A stretch of 64,000 nucleotides of DNA from Mobiluncus sp034180645 (GCF_034180645.1 NZ_JAXFNY010000008.1:139990-203989); one strand, 5' to 3'; counted from the first letter of the stretch, positions 8,801 through 18,891 are shown. Program-made: numbers and translations. The notes: generated by a model not told the origin, from the letters alone.

Positions 8801-10112
8801 AGTTGGCAATCACCTGCGGTTTCAAAAGTTCGGGGGCGGGGGTAAACGTGTCGGCTTGAGCACTTTCCTGGGTCTCGCTAATGAGATTCTTTACTTCCCC
8901 GGATTCCACAAACCACACGTAGGGAATGCCGCGGGTCACCGCGTATTTGATTTGTTTCCCATACTTGGCGGCGGTGGGGCTGACTTCCGTGCTGATGCCG
9001 CGAGCCCGCAACTGCCAAGCCACCGCCTCGGCTTGTCCCCGTGTATCCTCGCTGTCCACCGCAACCAAAACACAGGTCGGAACCGGACGGGACACTTTAG
9101 CCCAATCATTAGCCAGAATAATCGAGATGAGCCGGGTCAAACCGATAGACATCCCCACCCCGGGAAAGTGACGCTTACCTTGGGAAACCAAGTTATCGTA
9201 GCGCCCCCCGGAACAGATCGAACCATAAGATTCAGCCCCTGTAATAAACGTTTCGTAGACCATGCCGGTGTAGTAATCCAGCCCGCGAGCAATCTTAAAG
9301 TCCGCTACCACGTTGCCTTTCTCATGATCAGGAACGCTACGCAGCATTCGCGCCACGTCCGACAGACCTTCCTCCAGCAGGTCATCGTGCAGTCCCAAAT
9401 CGCGCACCTGCTGGATGACGCGTTCGTCGGCTCCGCTGATGTCTGCCAGACTGACCAGAGTTTGTATCTGAGGCGCATCGAGGCCAAGTTCGCTGAGCAT
9501 CTGTGTGAAGTCTTCGGGGCGCACCTTGTCATGTTTATCGATGACTTGCAGAACCTCGTCCACTTGCGTGATACCTAGAGCATTGCAGACTCCCTGCAAA
9601 ATCTTACGGGAATTCACGTGCACCACCGGGGTGGGAATCGGCAGAGATTCCAGCGCTTGAGCCATAATCAGCGGGGCTTCAATCTCAAACTGGGGCGGTA
9701 AAGTTTCCGCAGCAACCATATCGATGTCGGCCTGGACAAACTCGCGGAAACGACCTTCCTGGGGTCGTTCGCCGCGCCACACCTTTTGAATTTGGTAACG
9801 CTTAAAGGGGAAACGCAACAGGTGGGAATTTTCCAGCACGTAACGAGCCAACGGCACGGTCAGGTCAAAGTGAAGCCCGTTCTTGCGATCCTCTTTGCCT
9901 TCCTTATCCTGCAGCCGAGACAGTACGTAGACCTCTTTGGAAGTTTCTCCCTTGCGTTCCAGCTCGCTGAGAGGTTCGATGGCACGCGTCTCCAGGTGGG
10001 AAAATCCGTGCAGTTCAAATACCCTAGTCAGACGGGAAATCAACTCGTCCTCAAGGATTTTTTCCTCCGGGGTGAACTCGGGAAAACCTGAAAGTGATGT
10101 CATCATGGGCAT
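8793..10112 (-). CDS. hisS: Histidyl-tRNA synthetase
   Basis: This is a class II synthetase of 439 residues that charges tRNA-His. The actinobacterial N-terminus (LSGFPEFTPEEKILED) and the segment RKGETSKEVYVLSRLQ are clear. Motif 2 (KRYQIQKVWRGERPQEGRFREF), the HisS-specific ARGLDYYTGMVYE, motif 3 (GVGMSIGLTRL) and the C-terminal anticodon-binding domain (PTCVLVAVDSEDTRGQAEA) are also present. Three closely spaced ATG codons (10112, 10106, 10103) are possible starts; I keep the first. It lies 19 bp behind the MBL hydrolase gene, an order seen widely in actinobacteria, and overlaps the first GTPase gene. Confidence 0.95.
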   Translation of the reverse strand: MPMMTSLSGFPEFTPEEKILEDELISRLTRVFELHGFSHLETRAIEPLSELERKGETSKEVYVLSRLQDKEGKEDRKNGLHFDLTVPLARYVLENSHLLRFPFKRYQIQKVWRGERPQEGRFREFVQADIDMVAAETLPPQFEIEAPLIMAQALESLPIPTPVVHVNSRKILQGVCNALGITQVDEVLQVIDKHDKVRPEDFTQMLSELGLDAPQIQTLVSLADISGADERVIQQVRDLGLHDDLLEEGLSDVARMLRSVPDHEKGNVVADFKIARGLDYYTGMVYETFITGAESYGSICSGGRYDNLVSQGKRHFPGVGMSIGLTRLISIILANDWAKVSRPVPTCVLVAVDSEDTRGQAEAVAWQLRARGISTEVSPTAAKYGKQIKYAVTRGIPYVWFVESGEVKNLISETQESAQADTFTPAPELLKPQVIANYE

Positions 10113-10131
10113 ATTCTCTCATTTTCCCAAG

Positions 10132-10842
10132 TCATCTCAGAAATGGGTTGTTCGCGAGCTCTGCCGCCCAGGTGGTCGTCTCTCCGTGACCGGGCAGCAG
10201 CAGAGTGTCGGGGTTGACGCTGATTTTGAGGGTTCGCAAAGTTTCCGTCATCACCTCAGCGTCGGAATGGGGCAGGTCGGTACGACCAATCGAGCCTTTG
10301 AAAACTACGTCCCCGGAGAAACAAAATGCCTGGTCGTCGCGGCCGTCAAAACCGAGTCCCTGACCGTGGTCCTCGCCTTTGTCAGCGCCAAAGAACATGG
10401 TGCATCCGGGCGAATGTCCCGGAGCCGGTAGGGCACGCAACATTAAATCGGGAATAATTTGCGCTCCCCCACCGGCAAACAGCGCATCGGGCGGAGCTTG
10501 AACCGTAACCGGTTCCCACGCCCCGTCCATTTCGGTGAAGTAATTGTTAACACCTAGCTGAACGCCCGGACCGGGAGCATCCATCCAGAAATGATCCGGT
10601 TTTGCCAGATAAACGGGTGCCTCGGGGTTGCAGGCAGCGACCTGAGCCGTATTCCACAGGTGGTCAGCATGGCCGTGAGTCAGCAAGATTGCAGCCAACT
10701 CAGCATTGAGCTGTGTCAAAAGTTCCTTGATTCGCGTGGCGGTTTTCGCGCCGGGATCAATAACCAAAGCGGATTTGTTCGCAGTGACCAAAACATAGCA
10801 ATTTTCTCCGTAAATCGGCGAAACAATCCGTAACACATCCAT
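10132..10842 (-). CDS. MBL-fold metallo-hydrolase (glyoxalase II-like)
   Basis: The protein has 236 residues. The metallo-beta-lactamase metal motif THGHADH is near residue 55, preceded by the ALVIDPGA strand. The later metal ligands lie in APGHSPGC, FSGDVVF and the C-terminal LLLPGHGETT. This arrangement is that of the hydroxyacylglutathione hydrolase-like branch, although actinobacteria use other thiols, so the substrate is unknown. It is the first gene of a probable operon with hisS and the two GTPases, and is divergent from the DUF349 gene. Confidence 0.85.
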   Translation of the reverse strand: MDVLRIVSPIYGENCYVLVTANKSALVIDPGAKTATRIKELLTQLNAELAAILLTHGHADHLWNTAQVAACNPEAPVYLAKPDHFWMDAPGPGVQLGVNNYFTEMDGAWEPVTVQAPPDALFAGGGAQIIPDLMLRALPAPGHSPGCTMFFGADKGEDHGQGLGFDGRDDQAFCFSGDVVFKGSIGRTDLPHSDAEVMTETLRTLKISVNPDTLLLPGHGETTTWAAELANNPFLR

Positions 10843-10909
10843 AGTTCAAGGCTAACTGATTTTTTCCGTCACGAATTTTCTTTCACCCAGTTTCCCGAAA
10901 CCGTGTCTT

Positions 10910-10938
10910 TTCAAGTAAAGTAATCCTGGAAATATACT
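10910..10938 (+). promoter_or_regulatory. Possible promoter of the DUF349 gene
   Basis: A good -10 hexamer TATACT at 10933-10938 sits 17 bp after a weak -35 (TTCAAG, 10910-10915), about 55 bp before the DUF349 start, in the divergent gap. Only the -10 is convincing. Confidence 0.3.
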
Positions 10939-10992
10939 TACCAACGCGAACGGAACGTGCCGCGGCACCAACCCCGTCAGGAGGAAAAATTC

Positions 10993-12543
10993 ATGGCCAC
11001 GTCTGAACAGGAATCCATCACCAGCGAAATCAAGGAAACGCAGGAAAACCAACCTGGTAAAACCTCAACAGGACCTGCCCAGACAGCAGCTGAGGCCGAT
11101 AGCTTACCTCAGACTGAATCGCCAGCCGCTTCCCTCCCGGAGCCCACGGCGGCATCGGAACCTCCCACCGCTCCTGCACCAACACCGACTGAAGCATCTC
11201 CCGCAGCATCCGCGCCCCAAACTGGTGAAAATACCCCGCAAATCACGCCGGTACACCTGGAAGATACCAATAAAAACAAGCCCCTGGGACCCATCGAGAA
11301 AATCGCTATGGACGAAGCCTCCAAATACGGGCGCGTTGATGACCAGGGTCGGGTTTTTGTCAAAGACGGCGATACCGAGCGGGAAGTCGGCCAATACGCG
11401 GACGGAATCCCGGAGCAACCCTTAGCGCTTTACGTACGTCGTTTCCTCGATCTGCAAGCCCAAGTCGATTTGGCTCAAGCACGTTTGGCAACGTTAAAGG
11501 CTCACGATATCGATGCCACCCTAAAGTCCTTAGACAAGGCGATGGAGTCCCCCATGGTGGTGGGCAACCTCGACGGTTTGCGTTCTCGCATTGAAAAACT
11601 GCGGGAACTGGGTGCAGCTCGCAAGGAACAGCTGGCTGAGGAACGCGAAGTCGCCAAGGCGCAAGCCCTTGAGACACGCAACAAGATTGTGGAGGCAGCC
11701 GAAAAAATTGCCGCCCAAGATCCGGAACGCACCCAGTGGAAGCAATCCGGGGAACGCTTGCGCGAACTGCTGGAATCATGGAAAGAATCCCAGCGCAAGG
11801 GACCGCGTATCGATCGCACCACCGAGGACGCTTTGTGGAAGCGTTTTTCAGCAGCCCGCACATCTTTTGACAGGCATCGTAAGTCATTCTTCTCACAGCT
11901 TGATACCAAAAGGGCAGAAGTTCGCAGTACGAAAGAAGCCCTGATTAAACGCGCTGAGGAGCTGGCAAATTCGACCGATTGGGCGCGAACCTCCGCAGCT
12001 TACCGGGATTTGATGACGGAATGGAAAGCTGCCGGGCGGGCTTCCCGCAAAGACGACGACGCGCTGTGGGAACGTTTCCGCGCTGCTCAGCAGGTCTTTT
12101 TCGATGCTCGCAGCGCCGACAACGCCAAGACCAGTACCGAGGAACAATCCAACCTTGAGGTGAAAGAAAAGCTGCTGGAACAGGCGAAAGCCCTCATGCC
12201 GGTGAAAGACTTGGAAACCACCAAGGCAAAATTCCGCGACCTGCTGGATAAGTGGGATGAAGCCGGGCGGGTACCCCGCGGAGATATACAGCGTTTGGAA
12301 AACGGTTTGCGTTCCGTGGAACAGGCTATTGCGAAAGCTGAAAACGAGGCGTGGATTAAGTCCAATCCGGAAACGAAAGCTCGCGCTGAGGGTCTGGTCG
12401 GGCAGCTCGAAGAGAAAATCGCCAAACTCGAAGCTGAGATTGCCGCTGCGAAGCAAGACGGCAAGGACACCAAAAAACTCGAAGAGGATTTGCAGGCCCG
12501 CAAGGGCTGGCTCGACCAGGCTCGTAAAGCCGCAGCGGAATAA
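10993..12543 (+). CDS. DUF349 domain-containing protein
   Basis: The protein has about 516 residues. The N-terminus (to about residue 90) is low-complexity, rich in Pro, Ala, Thr and Glu. At least three DUF349 repeats follow, each a charged helical unit with a W/F-x-x-F core, for example LRELLESWKESQRKGPR with LWKRFSAARTSFD, and YRDLMTEWKAAGRASR with LWERFRAAQQVFFD. The C-terminus is a coiled coil (LEEKIAKLEAEIAAAKQ). The start is ATG10993 because AGGAGG lies eight bases upstream. A reading from 10957 would add 12 residues without support. The gene sits beside rel as in other actinobacteria. Its function is unknown. Confidence 0.85.
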   Translation: MATSEQESITSEIKETQENQPGKTSTGPAQTAAEADSLPQTESPAASLPEPTAASEPPTAPAPTPTEASPAASAPQTGENTPQITPVHLEDTNKNKPLGPIEKIAMDEASKYGRVDDQGRVFVKDGDTEREVGQYADGIPEQPLALYVRRFLDLQAQVDLAQARLATLKAHDIDATLKSLDKAMESPMVVGNLDGLRSRIEKLRELGAARKEQLAEEREVAKAQALETRNKIVEAAEKIAAQDPERTQWKQSGERLRELLESWKESQRKGPRIDRTTEDALWKRFSAARTSFDRHRKSFFSQLDTKRAEVRSTKEALIKRAEELANSTDWARTSAAYRDLMTEWKAAGRASRKDDDALWERFRAAQQVFFDARSADNAKTSTEEQSNLEVKEKLLEQAKALMPVKDLETTKAKFRDLLDKWDEAGRVPRGDIQRLENGLRSVEQAIAKAENEAWIKSNPETKARAEGLVGQLEEKIAKLEAEIAAAKQDGKDTKKLEEDLQARKGWLDQARKAAAE

Positions 12544-12587
12544 TCCGCCGCGAGAATCCCGTATCTTTCTGGGTTATCTCCCCCAGT

Positions 12588-14930
12588 CTAAGGCTGCGGG
12601 GTCGGCTCTGCGGCCACGTTTTGTCCGGGTGTCACTCGAGTTGCGGAATATACCCCTGAAATGCGTCCCAAGTCATTGAGAATGTCTTGCAGATGGGAAG
12701 GCTCGGCGAGCTCAAAAGCCCAACGGGAATACGCCACCCGGTCGCGTGTGGTGGAAATATTGCCCGAGAGAATGTTTACGTGATTGTCGGTGAGAACCCT
12801 GGTCACGTCGCTCAATAGCCCTCCTCGATCCAGAGCCTCAATTTGCACCTGGACGAGGAACGGTGTCTTGGAATGCTGCGCCCACTTGACGGAAATGACG
12901 CGTTCCTGTTGAGCCACGCTGAGATTCTTGGCATTCACGCAATCAACGCGGTGTACGGAAACCCCATGACCCCGTGTGACAAATCCCATGATCTCATCTC
13001 CGGGAACCGGGGTGCAGCACTTGGCCAGCTTAACCCACAAATCGTCAGCGTCCTGACCATCGACCAATACCCCGGAGCCCCCGGCACGAGATTCAGTCGT
13101 AGGCGTATGAGTGGGGACGGCTTCTTCCTCGGACAAAACCTCCTCATCGTCATCTTCTGCCAGGGAACCGGTAAAGCTCAGCAGGCGTTCCACCACATTT
13201 TGGGCGCTGACGTGGGAATCTCCGATGGTCGCATAGAGAGTGTCGACGTTGGGTAATCCCAACTGTTTCGCTACGGATTCCAAAAATTCATGGCTGGCAA
13301 GTTGATGAATCGGCAACTTTTGTTTACGAATTTCTTTTGCCAGAATTTCCCGGCCTTTATCGATAGATTCCTCGCGGCGTTCCTTTGAAAACCAGGCTTT
13401 TATCTTTGATTTTGCGCGCGGGGTGGCCACGAAGGACAACCAGTCCCGACTGGGGGACGCACCGGGAGACTTGGACGTAAAGATTTCCACCGTGTCGCCG
13501 TTTTCCAGTTTTGATTCCAGGGGAACCAGCTTGCCGTTGACCTTGGCGCCGACCGTCTTGTTTCCCACTTCGGTGTGTACGGAATAGGCGAAATCGACCG
13601 GAGTGGATCCGGCAGCGAGCACTACTACCTGGCCTTTCGGGGTGAACACATAGACCTGGGCGGAGTTAATTTCGTAACGCAGTGAGTCTAGGAACTCCCC
13701 TGAGTCTTGGGTTTGCTTTTGCCAATCAACCAGTTGGCGCAGCCAGCCCATTTCATTTTCCAAGTCCAAGACCTTGCCGCCCTCGGACTTTTTCAACGAT
13801 TTGGCGTTGGGGTTTTCTTTGTATTTCCAGTGGGCAGCAATCCCGAATTCGGCACGGCGGTGCATTTCATAGGTGCGAATTTGAATCTCTACGGGTTTTC
13901 CCTTAGGACCGATAACCGTGGTGTGCAACGACTGGTACAGGTTGTATTTCGGCATCGCGATATAGTCCTTGAATCGACCCAGCATCGGAGACCACCGCGA
14001 GTGCATCAGTCCCAGCACGGCGTAGCAATCCCGCACGGATTCCACCAGCACGCGCACCGCCACCAAGTCGTAAATATCGTTGAAATCACGACCGCGCACA
14101 ATCATCTTTTGATAAATCGAGTAGTGATGTTTCGGGCGCCCGGTCACAGTCCCCTTGATTTTCGCATCTCGTAAGTCGCCTTCAATAGTCTGGATGATGG
14201 CGCTGAGCTGTTCCTCCCGGCGGGGCGCGGCCTCCTGAATGAGCTTGTCGATTTCTTGGTAAATCTGAGGATAGAGGGTTTTAAACGCCAGGTCCTCCAG
14301 CTCCCATTTAATGGCATTGAGCCCCATCCGGTGAGCCAGCGGGGCATAAATTTCCAGGGTTTCCTTAGCTTTGCGCGCGGCACTTTCTTTACTGACGTAT
14401 CGCCAGGTACGTGCGTTATGCAGACGGTCAGAGAGTTTGATGAGCAGGACTCGGATATCCTTAGCCATCGCGACCAGCATTTTTCGGATAGTCTCTGCCG
14501 GGGCGGAATCGCCATATTTCACTTTATCGAGTTTGGTGACCCCGTCGACCAAAGCGGCAATATCCTCGCCAAAGTCACGCCGACATTGTTCCAAAGAATA
14601 GTCGGTGTCCTCTACGGTGTCGTGCAGCAGCCCCGCCGCAACCGTTGTTTCCGACATGCCCAGTTCGGCCAGGATAGTCGCGACCGCGACCGGATGCGTA
14701 ATGTAGGGCTCTCCCGACTTCCGGAATTGTCCCTGGTGGTAACGTTCAGCGGTCACATAAGCCCGCTCCAAAAGGTCAAAGTCAGCTTTGGGATGGTTTT
14801 CCTTGACTGCCCGCAACACGGGTTCTAGCTCGCGGTATGAACTACGGGAACGAACCAATCGAAACAGAGAGCCGCGCAGAGCACCAGTATTCTCACTGGG
14901 CTCGTTGACAATCTCCGGCGCTTGCTCCAT
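12588..14930 (-). CDS. relA: Bifunctional (p)ppGpp synthetase/hydrolase Rel
   Basis: The 780-residue Rel/SpoT enzyme makes and degrades the alarmone (p)ppGpp in the stringent response. The HD hydrolase domain is intact (YITHPVAVA and GLLHDTVEDTDYS, residues about 75-95). The synthetase domain follows (NDIYDLVAVRVLV, then KYNLYQSLHTTVIGPKG). Next come the TGS domain (VYVFTPKGQVVVLAAG) and the C-terminal zinc-finger/ACT region ending in ILSGNISTT. An intact HD motif argues for the bifunctional type usual in actinobacteria. It lies downstream of apt with a 135-bp gap. Its 3' end faces the DUF349 gene. Confidence 0.95.
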   Translation of the reverse strand: MEQAPEIVNEPSENTGALRGSLFRLVRSRSSYRELEPVLRAVKENHPKADFDLLERAYVTAERYHQGQFRKSGEPYITHPVAVATILAELGMSETTVAAGLLHDTVEDTDYSLEQCRRDFGEDIAALVDGVTKLDKVKYGDSAPAETIRKMLVAMAKDIRVLLIKLSDRLHNARTWRYVSKESAARKAKETLEIYAPLAHRMGLNAIKWELEDLAFKTLYPQIYQEIDKLIQEAAPRREEQLSAIIQTIEGDLRDAKIKGTVTGRPKHHYSIYQKMIVRGRDFNDIYDLVAVRVLVESVRDCYAVLGLMHSRWSPMLGRFKDYIAMPKYNLYQSLHTTVIGPKGKPVEIQIRTYEMHRRAEFGIAAHWKYKENPNAKSLKKSEGGKVLDLENEMGWLRQLVDWQKQTQDSGEFLDSLRYEINSAQVYVFTPKGQVVVLAAGSTPVDFAYSVHTEVGNKTVGAKVNGKLVPLESKLENGDTVEIFTSKSPGASPSRDWLSFVATPRAKSKIKAWFSKERREESIDKGREILAKEIRKQKLPIHQLASHEFLESVAKQLGLPNVDTLYATIGDSHVSAQNVVERLLSFTGSLAEDDDEEVLSEEEAVPTHTPTTESRAGGSGVLVDGQDADDLWVKLAKCCTPVPGDEIMGFVTRGHGVSVHRVDCVNAKNLSVAQQERVISVKWAQHSKTPFLVQVQIEALDRGGLLSDVTRVLTDNHVNILSGNISTTRDRVAYSRWAFELAEPSHLQDILNDLGRISGVYSATRVTPGQNVAAEPTPQP

Positions 14931-15030
14931 ACAGAGATTCTAAATCTTTTGCCCGGTAAACGTTAGTTTAATTGGGCGTGACCTGGATTCTTTTCCAAAA
15001 ATCGAGCGCGAAATCACCGAATTCCTCAGC

Positions 15031-15056
15031 TATCACCCTACAGGTCACAGGTGATA
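15031..15056. repeat. Small inverted repeat between apt and rel
   Basis: TATCACC at 15031-15037 is repeated in inverse as GGTGATA at 15050-15056, just past the apt stop. It may fold as a weak hairpin in the transcript. There is no T run, so a terminator role is doubtful. Confidence 0.3.
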
Positions 15057-15065
15057 AGCGTGCGT

Positions 15066-15611
15066 TTACAGTTCCACGAGGGAGTGGAAAGGCGTATTGC
15101 CCAGGTGAGTGCGTCCGTTGAGGGCTTTCAACTCCATCAACACCATAATTTCGCAGACGTGTCCCCCGGCTTTTTCCAAGAGTTTCACGGAAGCGGCGGC
15201 GGTTCCTCCCGTTGCCAAGAGGTCATCAACCACCAGAATGTTGTCAAAGCCTTGCACCGTTTCCGGTTGGACTTGAATCGTCGCGGAACCGTATTCCAAA
15301 TCGTAGGATTCACTAACCACGTGTCCGGGCAGCTTTCCGGCCTTACGCACCATAATCATGGGCACACCCAGTTCGACAGCCAGAGGAGAGGACAGGATAA
15401 ACCCGCGTGACTCCAATCCGGCTACCGCGTTGATTCGCCCCCGATAGTGCTGGGCAATTCCTTGAATCAATTCCTGAAAAGGCTCCCCGGAAGCGAGCAG
15501 CGGGGAAAAATCCCGAAACAGGATACCGGGCTGGGGAAAATCAGGAATCTCAGTCAGGTGCGTAACGATAATCTCGTGCAGACGCGAGTCGAAGTCAACG
15601 GGGAAATTCAT
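15066..15611 (-). CDS. apt: Adenine phosphoribosyltransferase
   Basis: The protein has 181 residues. It converts adenine and PRPP to AMP (purine salvage). The PRPP-binding motif NILVVDDLLATGGTAAA is near residues 118-134. The N-terminal flexible-loop region (DFPQPGILFRDFSPLLA) and GLESRGFIL are typical of Apt. ATG 15609-15611 overlaps the secF stop as ATGA, so the two are translationally coupled. The secD-secF-apt-rel order is conserved in actinobacteria. Confidence 0.95.
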   Translation of the reverse strand: MNFPVDFDSRLHEIIVTHLTEIPDFPQPGILFRDFSPLLASGEPFQELIQGIAQHYRGRINAVAGLESRGFILSSPLAVELGVPMIMVRKAGKLPGHVVSESYDLEYGSATIQVQPETVQGFDNILVVDDLLATGGTAAASVKLLEKAGGHVCEIMVLMELKALNGRTHLGNTPFHSLVEL

Positions 15612-16723
15612 TTCTTGGTCTTCTTCCGTTTCGGTTGTGCAGCCTGCCCCTTATGGTGTCCAGGAACCATGGGGGCCGCCACCACGGCAGGCGTGACCTC
15701 CTTGAACGAGCCGTCCTCGTTGAGAGTGGCGGCACCCGATTCCACAGCGGCGGCACGAGCCTTGTCAACCTTGGCGTTGTGATCTTTGATAGCTTGCGAA
15801 CGACCACGAACCAGGGTCAGCATCGGGGTGGCGATGAATATAGAACTGAAAGTACCCACAATCATGCCGATGAACAGCGGCATCGAAATATCCAACAGAG
15901 TGGAGGTACCCAGCAATGCCGCGCCCAGGAACAGAATCGCTGACACCGGCAAAATACCGGTGATAGAGGTGTTGATGGAACGCACCATCGTTTGGTTGAT
16001 GGACAGGTTCGCCAGCTCGTTATACTTGGAGCGCGACTGATTGAACATATCGCGGGTGTTTTCGCGGATTTTATCGAAAACCACCACCGTGTCGTACAGG
16101 GAGTAACCCAAGATGGTCAGCAAACCGATAATCGTTGCCGGAGTAATCTCAATCTGCGTGTAGGCAAACACGCCCAAAGTAATCAGGAAGTCATGCATCA
16201 ACGCAAACAGTGCTGAGAATGACATGGTCCAGGTGCGGAAGTACGCCATCAGCAGCAGTGCAATCATGCCCATGAATACCAGCAAACCAAACAAAGCCTG
16301 CTTGGACACCGAAGCCCCCCATGACGGACCAATCGAAGTCTTAGAGACTTTCGAAATGTCCACGTTGTAGGCTTTGGCCAGCTCCTTTTGAATCTTCAGT
16401 TCCACGTCGGTGGGTTGCTGACTGGTTTGGACGCGCAGACCGTTCGTGCCCATCTGGGCAACCTTGGTCTGTTCGTTCAGGCCGGCGGCTTTCACCGCAT
16501 CGTAGGCGGGTTGCTGCGGCGGATTCGATGCTGCGTTAGTGACTACGAACTCGGCACCACCGGTGAACTCGATAGACGGATTCAACCCAAAAATTGCAAT
16601 TCCGATGACGGAAATAGCCATCAAAATAGCTCCGACAGTGAGCGGAATTCGGCGATTCTTAATGATTCCGTAAGACTTTTTCCCGGAGTAAAGCGCATTA
16701 CCCCACTGGGCATAACTCATCAT
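15608..16723 (-). CDS. secF: Protein translocase subunit SecF
   Basis: The 371-residue partner of SecD in the SecDF complex uses the proton gradient to help complete Sec-dependent export. TM1 is near residues 28-48, followed by an extracytoplasmic domain with the SecF signature SIEFTGGAEF. Five more membrane helices follow, including TPATIIGLLTILGYSLYDTVVVFD. The C-terminus is basic and lysine-rich. It overlaps the secD stop as ATGA (16720-16723) and ends overlapping apt. Confidence 0.95.
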   Translation of the reverse strand: MMSYAQWGNALYSGKKSYGIIKNRRIPLTVGAILMAISVIGIAIFGLNPSIEFTGGAEFVVTNAASNPPQQPAYDAVKAAGLNEQTKVAQMGTNGLRVQTSQQPTDVELKIQKELAKAYNVDISKVSKTSIGPSWGASVSKQALFGLLVFMGMIALLLMAYFRTWTMSFSALFALMHDFLITLGVFAYTQIEITPATIIGLLTILGYSLYDTVVVFDKIRENTRDMFNQSRSKYNELANLSINQTMVRSINTSITGILPVSAILFLGAALLGTSTLLDISMPLFIGMIVGTFSSIFIATPMLTLVRGRSQAIKDHNAKVDKARAAAVESGAATLNEDGSFKEVTPAVVAAPMVPGHHKGQAAQPKRKKTKK

Positions 16724-18891
16724 TTCGCGTCCTCCTCTGTCTGGGTGGGTTCATCTTTCGGGGCGGTCTCCTCGCTTCCGTCGGATTCCGCAGTTTCGGA
16801 AGTGGGTTCTTCCGGGAAAGTGTCCGATTCAGGTTCTTTCGCGGGAGTTTCCGGCTCGGTGTTCTCAGCCGGAGCCGCAGACGTTTCCTCGATTTCGTCC
16901 TCCTCATCAGCCTGAGGCAGACCGGCCTTTTGGCGAGCCAAAGAAATGGCTGGAGCGGCGACCTTTTGCGCAGACTTCTTTTTACGAGGCGAAGACGCCG
17001 TCGAGGCAGACTGCATATAGATGCGGTCGCTGCTGGCACCGAGGTGCAGCGGATCCAGACCACTGAACTTCCGGCCTTCACCAAAGTAACGGGTCTTGAT
17101 GAGCAACGACATCATCGGGTGGGTGAACAGGAAGATTATTCCCAGGTCAACCAGAGTGGTCAAGCCCAAGGTGAAGGCGAAGCCCTGTACGCCACCAACA
17201 GCCAGAACGTAAAGGACCACCGCAGCCACAATGTTCACGATGTCGGACACCACGATGGTTCGTTTCGCACGATCCCAGCCGGTTTCCACCGCGGTAGCCA
17301 AGGGCTTACCATCGCGTACCTCGTCTCGAATACGTTCGAAATAGATGATGAATGAGTCCATGGTCACACCGACGGCCACAATCAAACCGACCACGCCCGC
17401 CAGAGACAAACGATATCCCATCGCCCAAGAGAGGATGGCGACGGCTAGGTACACGATACCACCCGCCAGGAACAGGGAGGCTGTCGCCAAACCTGCCAAA
17501 GCGTGGTATTGCTGGAGCAGATACAGCACGACCAGAACCAAACCAACGATAGCGGCATAGAAGCCGACTTTCAGGTGTTCCCCGCCCAAGGTCGCCGAGA
17601 TGGTCTGCTTGGACTGCTGTTCAAAGTTCAAAGGCAGAGAACCAAACTGGAGCTGGTTAGCCAAAGTTGCGGAAGATTCCCGTGTCAAGGAACCAGAAAT
17701 AGATGCGGATCCGCCGAAGGCCGGGGCGTTGACCCCCGGCGCGCTGACGACTAAGGAGTCCAGCACAATGGCGAAACGGTTATTGTCAGGATTGCGGTTC
17801 GTCCCCTTGGATTGGTTTGGGTACAGCACCTTGGCCACTTCGTCGAATTTCTTGGCGCCATCAGCATCGAGTTTCAGCGCGACTTCCCACTGACCGGTGG
17901 CGTTGCCCTGCTGGTTGGTTCCCATCCCGGAAGACGCGGAAACCAGGTCGGTGCCGGAGAGGACTTCGGGGCCCAAGATGTATTTCTCGTAGCCTTCCTT
18001 AGAGCAGGCGACCAGGTTCTTTTTCGGATCGTCCAATGAGCCGCCCTTGAGAGAGGCTGGGTCGGTGCAATCCAGGTGGTTAAAGATGAACATGTCCCGC
18101 ACAGTAATGTGTTTTCGGTCGTTGATGACATTGGACTGGCCAGCCGGGGTATCGGGATATTTTTCCGCCTCTTTCATGAGTTTGTCGAACGGAATCGCCG
18201 CAGAGGACGGCTGTTTAGCGGCCGGGGCAATATCAGGTGCAGTCTGGTTCGGCTCGCTCGGCGTGGGTGTGGCACTGGGGTCCGTTGAGTTGAACACCAG
18301 GGACTGTGTCTGACCTGTCTCGGCAGGTGCAGACGGCGGAATCGTCACCGTATTGTTGCCTTCACCCACGGTGGTCTGAGTCTCTTGGCCACCAGTTTCG
18401 CCAGCTGCTGGCTGGTTTTGTCCGGCAGGAGCCGCGGTACCGGTCAGTTGTCCCAAGAGCGCTTGGGGATCTTCATTGTTGGTAGCGTTGCCGGGTGCGC
18501 TGAGCAGCACGGTACGGAAACGCATGACCGCGGACTGCTGAATCAGAGCTAAAGTTTCTTCACTGGGGTTGCCTGGAATACCAACCGAGATATTTTCCTG
18601 ACCATTTCGCGCAATCTCAGCCTCGGCCACACCGGAGGCGTCGATACGTTGGCGAATAACCTCAATGGCTTGTTCAATATCAGCGTCTGAGATGGCCTTC
18701 GCTTTGGCTTCTGTATTCTTCGGGGTGAGAATCAGCTGGGTTCCACCTTCGAGGTCGATTGCCAGTTTCGGGGCGTACGAGCCATCTGAAAATATGGTCG
18801 AACCGACCAAGGTCCCAGTCAGAGCCACCACAATCACGGCGAAAAAAATGAGTGTGCGCAACGCCTTGTTCTTTGTCTTCTTGGCAGCCAC
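16720..18891 (-). CDS. secD: Protein translocase subunit SecD
   Basis: The protein has 723 residues, longer than most SecD proteins. TM1 is near residues 11-31, then LAIDLEGGTQLIL, the SecD signature. The extracytoplasmic domain carries a long Pro/Ala/Thr/Gln-rich insertion (about 18230-18450). The six-helix core contains the GVTMDSFIIYFERIRDE motif. The C-terminal cytoplasmic tail is very acidic. The start is GTG with AAGGA upstream. It is co-transcribed with yajC (53 bp upstream) and overlaps secF. Confidence 0.95.
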   Translation of the reverse strand: MAAKKTKNKALRTLIFFAVIVVALTGTLVGSTIFSDGSYAPKLAIDLEGGTQLILTPKNTEAKAKAISDADIEQAIEVIRQRIDASGVAEAEIARNGQENISVGIPGNPSEETLALIQQSAVMRFRTVLLSAPGNATNNEDPQALLGQLTGTAAPAGQNQPAAGETGGQETQTTVGEGNNTVTIPPSAPAETGQTQSLVFNSTDPSATPTPSEPNQTAPDIAPAAKQPSSAAIPFDKLMKEAEKYPDTPAGQSNVINDRKHITVRDMFIFNHLDCTDPASLKGGSLDDPKKNLVACSKEGYEKYILGPEVLSGTDLVSASSGMGTNQQGNATGQWEVALKLDADGAKKFDEVAKVLYPNQSKGTNRNPDNNRFAIVLDSLVVSAPGVNAPAFGGSASISGSLTRESSATLANQLQFGSLPLNFEQQSKQTISATLGGEHLKVGFYAAIVGLVLVVLYLLQQYHALAGLATASLFLAGGIVYLAVAILSWAMGYRLSLAGVVGLIVAVGVTMDSFIIYFERIRDEVRDGKPLATAVETGWDRAKRTIVVSDIVNIVAAVVLYVLAVGGVQGFAFTLGLTTLVDLGIIFLFTHPMMSLLIKTRYFGEGRKFSGLDPLHLGASSDRIYMQSASTASSPRKKKSAQKVAAPAISLARQKAGLPQADEEDEIEETSAAPAENTEPETPAKEPESDTFPEEPTSETAESDGSEETAPKDEPTQTEEDAK

